Source: Oscillospiraceae bacterium (GTDB taxonomy: Bacteria; Bacillota; Clostridia; Oscillospirales; Acutalibacteraceae). Taken from it: a stretch of DNA of 16,039 nucleotides. Below are positions 8,217 through 15,497 of the stretch, one piece after another. Every line of letters starts with the position of its first letter. Position 1 is the stretch's first letter. The position numbers were made by a program, and so were the translations under genes. The stretch is taken from contig JAFLUO010000034.1 of assembly GCA_022508705.1 (NCBI GenBank), forward strand, positions 1 to 16,039, written 5' to 3'. Below the pieces are notes generated by a model. The model had not been told where the DNA came from and searched no databases. It was given only the letters and a program-made list of their open reading frames with translations.

Positions 8217-8276
8217 AAAGGGAACGGTGCAAATTATTAAATTTTATTGTAAAAGTTTAAAAATTTGCACCGCATT
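8217..8276 (+). promoter_or_regulatory. Shine-Dalgarno separated from its start codon by a 48-nt hairpin
   Basis: An AAAGGGAA sequence (8217-8224) lies about 55 nt before the transporter's ATG, too far for normal use. Between them is an almost perfect hairpin: 11 bp (8225-8235 with 8262-8272), one A-A mismatch (8236/8261), then 9 bp with one G-U pair (8237-8245 with 8252-8260) and a six-base loop. With the hairpin folded, GGG and ATG are effectively 6 nt apart. No U-run follows, so it is not a terminator. Confidence 0.6.
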
Positions 8277-9656
8277 ATGTTTATGGGAAACAAAAGCAAA
8301 TTAAAAGGAGTTCAATGGTTTAATCTTATTCTTTTCGGGCTTATGGGGCAGATTGCCTGGGCAGTAGAGAATATGTATTTCAATACTTTTCTTTACAATT
8401 CCGTTTATAACGGTGCCAGCCAGACTGCAATTAACGGCTCTATTGACGTAATGGATGCTATCAGCCGAATGGTAGCGTTCAGCGCTGTTGCGGCAGTTGT
8501 TACAACGTTCATTATGGGCGTTTTGAGCGACCGTGTAAACAGCAGAAAATGGTTTATTTCAATAGGTTATATTCTTTGGGGTATAATTACCGCCTGCTTC
8601 GGATTTATCACAAGAGATAACATTGCCTTGCTGTTTCATTTAAGCAACGAGGTAAAAATACTCACCGCAACTGTTGTAACTGTTATTGTAATGGACTGTG
8701 TTATGACGTTTATGGGCTCAACGAGCAACGATTCGGCATTTAATGCTTGGGTAACGGATATCACGGACGTTACAAACCGTGCCACAACCGAAAGCGTGCT
8801 TACTCTCATGCCTGTTTTCGCAATGGTTATTGTTATGGCACTGGGCGGATTTGTGGGCGCAATAGGCTATCCTGCATTTTTCATAGCTCTCGGTGCAGTT
8901 GTTGCATTGTGCGGGGTAATAGGCATATTTACGGTTAAAGACAGTAGAGAGGAGAAGGCTTCTTCTGAAAAGCAAAGCTTTTTTGCCGAATTTATTTACG
9001 GATTTAAGCCCTCGGTAGTTAAGAATCATAAAAATCTTTACCTATCTTTATGTGCAATGGCAATTTTTAATATTGCATATCAGGTATTTTTCCCGTATAT
9101 ATTTATTTATCTTCAGCACTCGTTAGATTTCACTTTCGATAAGCTTCTTGCGGGAATTACGCCGAAAATAATCATAATTGCGGTTGTTTGCTTAGTCGCT
9201 TTGGTAGCAGGCATAATTTCCCTTGGCAGGCTTATGGATAAATTCGGCAAAGATAAATTCATTTATGCGTCGATTTTACTGTTTATTGCAGGGCTTGTTG
9301 TAACGGGACTTAACGACAAAAGCCTTGCAGGTTTCGGAATAGGAATGCTCATAACAATGGCAGGGTACGGTTGCTTTATGATTTTGCTTGGAGCTACAAT
9401 CCGTGACTTTACACCTGAGGATAAAACGGGTATGTTCCAGGGGATTCGTATGATTTTCATGGTGCTTCTTCCAATGGTAATAGGCCCTGTCATAGGCAAA
9501 GAAATTTGCAAAATTTCTGCAATTACATATACTAACGAATATGATGTTGTGCAGTCAGCACCCGGGGCAGTAATGTTTTTCGCTGCAGCGGCAGTCGGCG
9601 CACTCATATTCCTTCCCGTTATATTCCTTAAAAAGAACGGGCTTAAAAAGAATTGA
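8277..9656 (+). CDS. MFS sugar transporter
   Basis: A 459-residue polytopic membrane protein with about twelve hydrophobic helices. It has the major-facilitator loop motif between helices 2 and 3 (MGVLSDRVNSRKW, G-x-x-x-D-R pattern) and a helix-6/7 cytoplasmic loop near residues 220-245 (DSREEKASSEKQ). The N-terminus (FGLMGQIAWAVENMYFNTFLYN) resembles Firmicute transporters found next to alpha-glucosidase genes, so import of an alpha-glucoside by cation symport is inferred. Two ATGs (8277, 8283) follow a hairpin; the first was chosen because it gives the best effective spacing to AAAGGG. A TTG at 8265 lies within the hairpin stem and was rejected. It is cotranscribed with the upstream glucosidase gene, as no promoter or terminator separates them. 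Substrate is not shown by the sequence. Confidence 0.85.
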   Translation: MFMGNKSKLKGVQWFNLILFGLMGQIAWAVENMYFNTFLYNSVYNGASQTAINGSIDVMDAISRMVAFSAVAAVVTTFIMGVLSDRVNSRKWFISIGYILWGIITACFGFITRDNIALLFHLSNEVKILTATVVTVIVMDCVMTFMGSTSNDSAFNAWVTDITDVTNRATTESVLTLMPVFAMVIVMALGGFVGAIGYPAFFIALGAVVALCGVIGIFTVKDSREEKASSEKQSFFAEFIYGFKPSVVKNHKNLYLSLCAMAIFNIAYQVFFPYIFIYLQHSLDFTFDKLLAGITPKIIIIAVVCLVALVAGIISLGRLMDKFGKDKFIYASILLFIAGLVVTGLNDKSLAGFGIGMLITMAGYGCFMILLGATIRDFTPEDKTGMFQGIRMIFMVLLPMVIGPVIGKEICKISAITYTNEYDVVQSAPGAVMFFAAAAVGALIFLPVIFLKKNGLKKN

Positions 9657-9684
9657 ACAGTGATATTCAGGGGTGAAAAACACA

Positions 9685-10326
9685 TTGAAGGGTATTGGTA
9701 AAGAGATAAAATATCATAATGTTTTTTTACTTTTCATGATAGGGTGCATACTCGGAGTTATCGTTGAGGGTTTATTTTGTTATTTCAGGCGCGGTGAATG
9801 GGAAACTCATGTAACTTTTCTTTGGGGACCCTTTAACATTGTTTACGGACTGGGCGCAGTTGTAATGTATTTGGCTTCTACTGAGCTTGACGGAAAAAGC
9901 ATATTTACGCAGTTTATGTGTTTTACTTTTTTCGGAAGCGCAATAGAATGGCTTATGGGCTTTATTCAGGATAAGCTGTTTAATTCTTATTCCTGGAGCT
10001 ACGGTAAGCTTACGATAGGCAAATATTTAAGCGTTCCTTTTGCGCTGGCATGGGGGCTTTTGGGATTGATTTTCATGAAAGTGTTTATGCCTTTTATAAG
10101 CAAGTGCTTTGAACATACCGAATCAAAAAAATGGCGTAGCTTTTCAAAGGTCTTTACAGTGTTTATGTGTATAAACCTATTGCTGAGCGTAGCAGTATTT
10201 ATACGCTGGGGGCAAAGGGTGAAAAGCCCTGAACCGAGAACACGGATTGAAAAATTTATTGATAAAAAATATTCTAATGAATATCTGCAAGCTCGGTTTG
10301 TTGAATGGAAAATGAATGATGTTTAA
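9685..10326 (+). CDS. CmpB-like membrane protein (putative ABC transporter type IV permease family)
   Basis: The protein of about 213 residues has four to five membrane helices and the arrangement of the family named ABC_trans_CmpB. An early helix containing GxxxE (GCILGVIVEG) is followed by a W-G-P-F-N-I-V-Y-G-L-G segment matching the family's R-G-F-L-x-G-P-x-x-P-I-Y-G-x-G. Later come an acidic helix end (AIEWLMGFIQDKLF), an aromatic WSYGKLTIGKYLSVPFALAWG segment and a closing helix. The family name is historical; no ABC ATPase is nearby and no transport role is shown. There is no ATG start. TTG at 9685 was chosen since AGGGGTG ends 9 nt before it; GTG at 9673 is possible but overlaps that site. 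It lies 28 nt after the transporter gene and is probably cotranscribed. Confidence 0.72.
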   Translation: MKGIGKEIKYHNVFLLFMIGCILGVIVEGLFCYFRRGEWETHVTFLWGPFNIVYGLGAVVMYLASTELDGKSIFTQFMCFTFFGSAIEWLMGFIQDKLFNSYSWSYGKLTIGKYLSVPFALAWGLLGLIFMKVFMPFISKCFEHTESKKWRSFSKVFTVFMCINLLLSVAVFIRWGQRVKSPEPRTRIEKFIDKKYSNEYLQARFVEWKMNDV

Positions 10327-10351
10327 TCTTCTTCACATAAAGCGAATAAAT

Positions 10352-10378
10352 AAAAAGTCCGCCATCGGCGGACTTTTT
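10352..10378. terminator. Bidirectional terminator between convergent genes
   Basis: A 12-bp perfect stem pairs AAAAAGTCCGCC (10352-10363) with GGCGGACTTTTT (10367-10378) around an ATC loop. It is flanked by T-runs in both directions, so it can end the sugar operon on the plus strand and the dus gene on the minus strand. It touches the dus stop codon. Confidence 0.93.
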
Positions 10379-11343
10379 TACCGGTTTTCAACGCATATTC
10401 TGAAGGCTATTTCCCGAAGCTCATCAAGAGAGGAGACCATGCTCAGCTCTTTTCTGTATTTTGCCGCTCCGTGAAGCCCTTTGGTGTACCATGCACCGTG
10501 CTTTCGGGCTTCTCTTATTCCTACTTTTTCTCCCTTGTATTCGCAAATGCTTTCAACATGGTTTACCATAACTCGCATGCGTTCGGAAACTGGCGGAGTA
10601 GGGATTATTCGCCCGTGTTCAAGATAAGCGTTTATCTGTGAAAATACCCACGGTGAGCCCAACGCACCTCTGCCTATCATAATCAGGTCACAGCCTGTTT
10701 TTTCAAGCATAAGCGCTGCTGACTGTCCGTCTGTAATGTCGCCGTTACCTATCACGGGAATGGTGACATTTTTTTTGACCTCTGCAATAATATCTGTGTT
10801 TACGGGTGGGGAGTACATCTGCGCTCTCGTTCTGCCGTGAACGGTAATTGCCGCCGCTCCTGCATTTTCTGCACGCTTTGCCATTTCAACAGCATTTATT
10901 GAATTTTCATCCCATCCGCTGCGGATTTTTACCGTTACGGGAACGGTAGACTCTTTAACAACCGCACGGATAATGCTTTCGGCAAGCTCAGGATTTTTCA
11001 TAAGCGAAGCACCGCCGCCGTTTCCTGCAATTTTCGGAGCAGGGCAACCCATATTTATATCAATTATTTCCGGATTAAACTCCAAAACAGTATGAACACT
11101 TTCCGCCATTGTTTTCGGGTCACTGCCGAAAATCTGTATTGCGGCAGGGCGTTCCTTATCGGATAAGAATGAAAGGGATTTTGACTTTCTATCTCCCATT
11201 TCAAGTCCCTTTGCGCTTACCATTTCGCTGACGACGTAAGCCGCTCCGTAAGACACGCAAAGCTCACGGAACGCGCGGTCTGCAACACCGGCCATTGGGG
11301 CTAAAACTGCTTTGCCTTTTATTTCTGTATTACCGATTTTCAA
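10378..11343 (-). CDS. dusB: tRNA-dihydrouridine synthase (DusB-like)
   Basis: This FMN-dependent enzyme reduces uridine to dihydrouridine in tRNA D-loops. At 321 residues it has family length. The N-terminal TIM barrel shows LAPMAGVADRAFR (14-26), the active-site Cys100 in INMGCPAPK, Lys139 and the following RSGWDE in VKIRSGWDE, and His169 in VHGRTRAQMY. The FMN phosphate-binding IGNGDI and IGRGALGSPW motifs follow, and then a C-terminal helical domain. The start is TTG, with AGGAG 9 nt upstream; the first in-frame ATG would remove the LAPM strand. It has its own promoter (11377-11405) and ends in the shared terminator, so it is a single-gene unit, not part of an nifR3-ntr type operon. Confidence 0.95.
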   Translation of the reverse strand: MKIGNTEIKGKAVLAPMAGVADRAFRELCVSYGAAYVVSEMVSAKGLEMGDRKSKSLSFLSDKERPAAIQIFGSDPKTMAESVHTVLEFNPEIIDINMGCPAPKIAGNGGGASLMKNPELAESIIRAVVKESTVPVTVKIRSGWDENSINAVEMAKRAENAGAAAITVHGRTRAQMYSPPVNTDIIAEVKKNVTIPVIGNGDITDGQSAALMLEKTGCDLIMIGRGALGSPWVFSQINAYLEHGRIIPTPPVSERMRVMVNHVESICEYKGEKVGIREARKHGAWYTKGLHGAAKYRKELSMVSSLDELREIAFRICVENR

Positions 11344-11376
11344 TTCCGCACACTCCTGACTTTAGCAATTTCAGTT

Positions 11377-11405
11377 ATTTTATCACGAAATTGCAAGATT
11401 AACAA
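11377..11405 (-). promoter_or_regulatory. Vegetative promoter of the dus gene, flanked by an inverted repeat
   Basis: On the minus strand TTGTTA (11400-11405) and TAAAAT (11377-11382) are separated by 17 nt; transcription should start near 11370. An 8-bp inverted repeat (GCAATTTC at 11365-11372 and GAAATTGC at 11387-11394) brackets the -10 element symmetrically and could be an operator or a chance AT-rich repeat. Confidence 0.65.
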
Positions 11406-11415
11406 GTAAGATTTA

Positions 11416-11444
11416 GCATAATCTTTTTTCTTCTTTCATATAGT
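11416..11444 (+). promoter_or_regulatory. Sigma-E-like (mother cell) sporulation promoter
   Basis: GCATAAT (11416-11422) is followed after 14 nt by CATATAGT (11437-11444). The Bacillus sigma-E consensus as I know it is KMATATT, about 14 nt, CATACANT, so this differs at about one position in each element. The start point would be near 11451, 30 nt before the ATG of the SipL-like gene. Sigma-E control fits the mother-cell role of both downstream genes. Confidence 0.6.
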
Positions 11445-11480
11445 TCTTTGAAACTGAAATAGCAAAAAGGAGAGATAATA

Positions 11481-13001
11481 ATGGATTTTACCGTAAAAAA
11501 GGACAGTATTTCGGTATGTGACAGCCGTGTCTTTTCTTCTGTCGAACACACGGTAGATTGTGATGTAACGCTTCCGGAATATATGCCGGACGTAGTAAGA
11601 GTGCTGCGGTGCTGTCTTGCGCCGTCTGTTGCGTCACAGCAAATAAGCGGCGACAGAATAATGACGGAGTGCGACTGCACAGCTTCTGTGATTTACATTT
11701 GCGAGCAGGGGAAAATACATTGCTTTGAGCAAACCGAGCATTTCGGAAAACAGCTTGAATTTAACGGAGAATATCAGGAAAGCGTAACAGTCAGCGCTAA
11801 AACTGAATTTGTTAATTACCGTGTCTCGAGCAGCAGAAAAATTGAAATTCACGGGGCGGTAACGGTTACGGCTTCAGGGCTTCAAAGAACGCTTCGGGAG
11901 ATTATTTCCGGTGCAGAGGGCGACGGAATGACAGTGCGTGCGCAAAATCTTAACGTTTGTACTCTGTCATCATTTGCAGGAAAAACTTTTTCCGTGTCTG
12001 AAACCTGCGAAATAAACAGCAACGAGAAAATTCAGTCGGTACTTTCGGTAAACCATTTTATCAGAACGGACGAGGCAAAAGCAATACACGGTAAACTCTT
12101 CGTCAGAGGTGAGCTTATTGTCAGAACAGTTTGCTTAACTGAGGACAGTGACGTTCGGTGTTTTGAAAATTCAGTTGCCGTAAATCAAATTGTAGACGTG
12201 CCGGATATTGTTGAAGAAAATATTATTCAGACAGATATAAATGCAACGTCCGTGTGCGTCAGACCCCGTTCCGAGCAGTCGGGCGACCGAGGACTTCTTG
12301 ATGTTGAGGCAACCCTTTATATCGCAGTACGCGCCTATGATATGCGAGAGCTTACCATTGTTCGTGACGCATATTCGACTAAATACGAAACGGAAAATGA
12401 ACTGAGAACGGTAAGTATAAATGCATCCTGCGAAAAAATGTATGACACCTTCCTTTGCCGTGAGAGCGTTGACGTTTCCTCAGTGGGTATTCAAAAGGTA
12501 CTTTCCTTTGAATGCAGTAATATTTTGTCAAATGTTTCTGTTGCCGACGGCAGTATTCTTGTTTCGGGAAACATTACGGCGGACTGCATTTTTGAAGATT
12601 CAAATAACGATATAAATTATGTTACAAGGCAAATACCTTTTGAATATAAACATCCGTCCGTTTTTGAAAATGTGTCCTCAAGCAGTATCAGCGCATCTGT
12701 TTCTGCATACAACTATGCATTAGGCACAAACGGTGCGTTAGATGTAAGAATTGAGATTTTAATTAACGGACTCGTTTTCAGCGGAACAGAAGAAAAAGCG
12801 GTTACGGAAATTACTCTTGATAAATCAAAATGTAAATCGGTAAAAACAGCATCCCTAACGGTTTATTTTGCTGATGAAAATGAAAGCGTTTGGGATATAG
12901 CCCGTCATTACAATACAACAGTTGAAGCAATTTTGCGTGAGAACCGTATGCAAAATGAAGAAATAACTCACTGCTGCAAGCTGCTTATACCGAAAATATA
13001 G
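11481..13001 (+). CDS. sipL: SipL/SpoVID-like spore coat morphogenetic protein (DUF3794 and LysM)
   Basis: This 506-residue protein resembles SipL of Clostridioides difficile, the functional counterpart of SpoVID, which helps SpoIVA encase the forespore. The N-terminus contains a DUF3794-like segment (residues 20-45, DVTLPEYMPDVVRVLR), and similar beta-rich repeat units run to about 440. Residues about 456-506 form a LysM domain (VWDIARHYNTTVEAILREN, then LLIPKI). No signal peptide or membrane helix is present, as expected for a mother-cell cytosolic protein. ATG has AAGGAG 8-10 nt upstream and a sigma-E-like promoter before that. The next gene, 11 nt downstream, is spoIVA, whose product is the known partner of SipL's LysM domain. 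A general DUF3794 LysM protein is the fallback annotation. Confidence 0.87.
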   Translation: MDFTVKKDSISVCDSRVFSSVEHTVDCDVTLPEYMPDVVRVLRCCLAPSVASQQISGDRIMTECDCTASVIYICEQGKIHCFEQTEHFGKQLEFNGEYQESVTVSAKTEFVNYRVSSSRKIEIHGAVTVTASGLQRTLREIISGAEGDGMTVRAQNLNVCTLSSFAGKTFSVSETCEINSNEKIQSVLSVNHFIRTDEAKAIHGKLFVRGELIVRTVCLTEDSDVRCFENSVAVNQIVDVPDIVEENIIQTDINATSVCVRPRSEQSGDRGLLDVEATLYIAVRAYDMRELTIVRDAYSTKYETENELRTVSINASCEKMYDTFLCRESVDVSSVGIQKVLSFECSNILSNVSVADGSILVSGNITADCIFEDSNNDINYVTRQIPFEYKHPSVFENVSSSSISASVSAYNYALGTNGALDVRIEILINGLVFSGTEEKAVTEITLDKSKCKSVKTASLTVYFADENESVWDIARHYNTTVEAILRENRMQNEEITHCCKLLIPKI

Positions 13002-13012
13002 GAGGGAGCAAT

Positions 13013-14491
13013 ATGAGTAGTACAAATATTTACAAAGACATTGCAGCCCGTACCGGCGGAGATATTTATATCGGCGTAGTGGGACCCGTCAGAACGGGAA
13101 AATCAACCTTTATTAAGCGCTTTATGGATACGGTCGTTATTCCCAATATGGAAAACGACTCTGTTAAAGAAAGAGCGACTGACGAGCTTCCGCAATCTTC
13201 GGCAGGCAGAACGATAATGACTACCGAACCGAAATTTATACCTGAAAACGCCGTAAGAATAAAGCTTCCCGACAATGCGGAGTTCAATGTGCGGATGATT
13301 GACTGCGTAGGATATATCGTTCCTGGCTCTCTCGGCTACATAGAAGAAAATGGGCCGAGAATGGTGCGCACTCCGTGGGCGGAAGAGGAAATGACATTTG
13401 CGCAGGCTGCGGAAATCGGCACTAAAAAGGTAATAACCGAGCATTCTACAATAGGACTTGTCGTAACAACTGACGGCAGTATCAGCGACATTTCAAGAGA
13501 CGAGTACGAGGAAGCGGAAGAGAGAGTAATTGCGGAGCTTAAAGAGATTAACAAGCCCTTTGTTGTTCTTCTTAACTGTATGCACCCCAAGGGCGAAAAC
13601 GCATTAAATCTGTCAGCATCTCTTTCGGCAAAATATCAGGTTCCCGTAATTTCGGTCAACTGCCTTGAGCTTTCCGAGCAGGAGATAAAGGAAATAATCA
13701 CGCAGGTGCTTTTTGAATTCCCCGTTAAAGAAATAGGGATTGATCTTCCGCAGTGGCTCATAAATCTTCCCGAAGATCACCCTGTGCGTGCAGAAACCTA
13801 TAAATCCATTTCCGAAGCCCTTGAAAATATTACGTATGTCCGTGATATTAGTTTACTGACCGAGGCGCTGGGGAACTGTGAGTACATTACGGGCGCTGAT
13901 ATTACGGGAATGGATCTTGGCGTTGGCAGTGCGTGGATTTCAATAAATATGAACGGCGATTTGTTCTATAAAATACTTGCCGAGAGCACGGGTATTGAAA
14001 TTGACGGAGAGCAAACACTGTTAAAACGAATGAAAGAGCTTGCTCAAATGAAAAAAGATTACGAGCGAATTAAAGCCGCTCTTGACGATGTTTCTGAAAA
14101 GGGTTACGGAATAGTTATGCCGACTATTGATGAGTTAACTCTTGAAGAGCCTGAAATTGTAAAGCAGGGCGGACGCTACGGAGTAAGGCTTTCCGCATCG
14201 GCACCGTCAATTCACTTGATGAAAGCAAATATAAAGACGGAAATTGCGCCTATTGTGGGCAGTGAAAGCCAGTCTGAAGAGCTTGTAAAATATCTTTTGG
14301 AAGGGTTTGAAGAAGATCCGAGAAAGATTTGGGACTCAAATATTTTCGGCAAGCCGTTAAATGACCTTGTAAACGAAGGGCTTCGCAATAAGCTTTACCA
14401 TATCCCGGACGATGCAAGAAAGAAATTCCAGGAAACTCTTGAACGGGTTATCAACGAAGGCTGCAACGGACTTTTGTGTATTATCTTATAA
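13013..14491 (+). CDS. spoIVA: Stage IV sporulation protein A (spore coat ATPase)
   Basis: SpoIVA is a mother-cell ATPase that polymerises on the forespore membrane and forms the base of the coat. The 492 residues equal the Bacillus subtilis length. The N-terminal P-loop domain has GPVRTGKST (24-32) with Lys30, Thr70 and Thr71 in TIMTTEPKF, and Asp97 in MIDCVGY, all at the numbering of the catalytic residues described for B. subtilis. A helical middle domain and a conserved C-terminal tail (EGCNGLLCIIL) follow; the C-terminal tail is the membrane-anchoring region in the model organism. The ATG has AGGAGGGAG just upstream and lies 11 nt after the SipL-like gene, so both are probably one sigma-E transcript. 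A strong terminator follows. Confidence 0.98.
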   Translation: MSSTNIYKDIAARTGGDIYIGVVGPVRTGKSTFIKRFMDTVVIPNMENDSVKERATDELPQSSAGRTIMTTEPKFIPENAVRIKLPDNAEFNVRMIDCVGYIVPGSLGYIEENGPRMVRTPWAEEEMTFAQAAEIGTKKVITEHSTIGLVVTTDGSISDISRDEYEEAEERVIAELKEINKPFVVLLNCMHPKGENALNLSASLSAKYQVPVISVNCLELSEQEIKEIITQVLFEFPVKEIGIDLPQWLINLPEDHPVRAETYKSISEALENITYVRDISLLTEALGNCEYITGADITGMDLGVGSAWISINMNGDLFYKILAESTGIEIDGEQTLLKRMKELAQMKKDYERIKAALDDVSEKGYGIVMPTIDELTLEEPEIVKQGGRYGVRLSASAPSIHLMKANIKTEIAPIVGSESQSEELVKYLLEGFEEDPRKIWDSNIFGKPLNDLVNEGLRNKLYHIPDDARKKFQETLERVINEGCNGLLCIIL

Positions 14492-14504
14492 ATATTTATA
14501 TATA

Positions 14505-14538
14505 AAAAATAAGACGGAAGAAAATCCGTCTTATTTTT
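14505..14538. terminator. Bidirectional terminator after spoIVA and the hydrolase gene
   Basis: A perfect 14-bp stem pairs 14505-14518 (AAAAATAAGACGGA) with 14525-14538 (TCCGTCTTATTTTT) around the loop AGAAAA. The A/T-rich stem base supplies a U-run in either direction, ending spoIVA on the plus strand and the hydrolase gene on the minus strand. Confidence 0.9.
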
Positions 14539-14551
14539 ATGTTTATTTTAC

Positions 14552-15478
14552 TTACTTTAATTTGCTGTCAAACCATGAAACAAGGTAATCCATAACGTCA
14601 TTTCTGTCTGTTTCATTAAGAATTTCGTGGCGGTCATTGGGGTAAAGCTTAAGGGTAACATCCGTGTGTCCTGTTTCAACAAGCTTATCGTAAACGGCAG
14701 TAACACCTTTTCCGTATGCGCCCACGGGGTCATCCTCACCTGCAATCAGAAGAACGGGAAGATGCTTATTAAATGAATTGTACCAATCGCCTGCATTTAC
14801 CTCATTAAGTACGCTGAAAAGGTCTCTAAAGCCTGTGGCAGTGAATAAGAAACCGCAGTATTTATCCGCAATATATTCCTGAACGATTTTCTCATCCTTA
14901 GTCAGCCAGTCAAATTCCGTTTTCTTGTCGGTCTTTTTGTTGTATGTACCGAATGCAACGGAGTTTATGAATTTGGAACGGTGCATTTCGCCTTTTGCTT
15001 TAATAAGTAAGTTTGCAATGGAAATTCCAATGCCCGCTCCGGGGTTCGGGCCGCTTGTTCCGCAATAAACTGCGGCATCAATTCCGTCACCGTAATATTT
15101 TGTATAGCAACGGGCAATAAATGAGCCCATGCTGTGACCGAAAAAGAAATACGGTACTTCGGGGTATTCCGCTTTTGCAATTTCGGTAAGCTTTTTGCAG
15201 TCGTTTACAATGTTCAGATAGCCCTTTTCGCTGCCGAAGAAGCCCAGCATGCTGTCATCTTTAACAGACCTTCCGTGACCTAAATGGTCGTTTGTGAAAA
15301 CGGCATAGCCTGCCTCACAAAGTTTTTCGGCAAAGGGAATGTAGCGGTCGCTGTGCTCAGTCATACCGTGTGAAATCTGAATTACCGCTTTTACATTACC
15401 ATTGTCGGGAATAAAGCTTTGAGCAAAAATGTCGCAAAGACCCGAAGACGACGGAAACTTAAATTCTTTTCTTATCAT
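14552..15478 (-). CDS. Alpha/beta hydrolase, monoacylglycerol lipase/lysophospholipase type
   Basis: A 308-residue serine hydrolase of the Hydrolase_4 group that includes monoacylglycerol lipases and PldB-like lysophospholipases. The fold markers are ISHGMTEHSDRY (35-46, oxyanion region), NDHLGHGRS (63-71), nucleophile Ser116 in FGHSMGS, Asp250 in AGEDDPVG and His284 in NDRHEIL, which together make a complete triad. There is no signal peptide, so it acts in the cytoplasm or at the inner face of the membrane. The real substrate cannot be read from the sequence. The start ATG has only a distant AAAGG 13 nt upstream and lies 19 nt after the ung stop, so it is probably translated from the ung transcript, perhaps by reinitiation. 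Confidence 0.9.
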   Translation of the reverse strand: MIRKEFKFPSSSGLCDIFAQSFIPDNGNVKAVIQISHGMTEHSDRYIPFAEKLCEAGYAVFTNDHLGHGRSVKDDSMLGFFGSEKGYLNIVNDCKKLTEIAKAEYPEVPYFFFGHSMGSFIARCYTKYYGDGIDAAVYCGTSGPNPGAGIGISIANLLIKAKGEMHRSKFINSVAFGTYNKKTDKKTEFDWLTKDEKIVQEYIADKYCGFLFTATGFRDLFSVLNEVNAGDWYNSFNKHLPVLLIAGEDDPVGAYGKGVTAVYDKLVETGHTDVTLKLYPNDRHEILNETDRNDVMDYLVSWFDSKLK

Positions 15479-15497
15479 AATTTAACACATACCTTTC

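Noticed and set aside
8225..8272. Intergenic hairpin as an intrinsic terminator
   Set aside because: No U-run follows the stem and the downstream gene starts 4 nt later with no promoter of its own.
8265..8276. TTG start for the MFS transporter
   Set aside because: It is buried in the 3' arm of the intergenic hairpin and has no Shine-Dalgarno; the ATG at 8277 just after the hairpin is better.
13103..13444. Antisense reading frame within spoIVA
   Set aside because: It is a shadow of the highly conserved SpoIVA ATPase domain with no start signals of its own.
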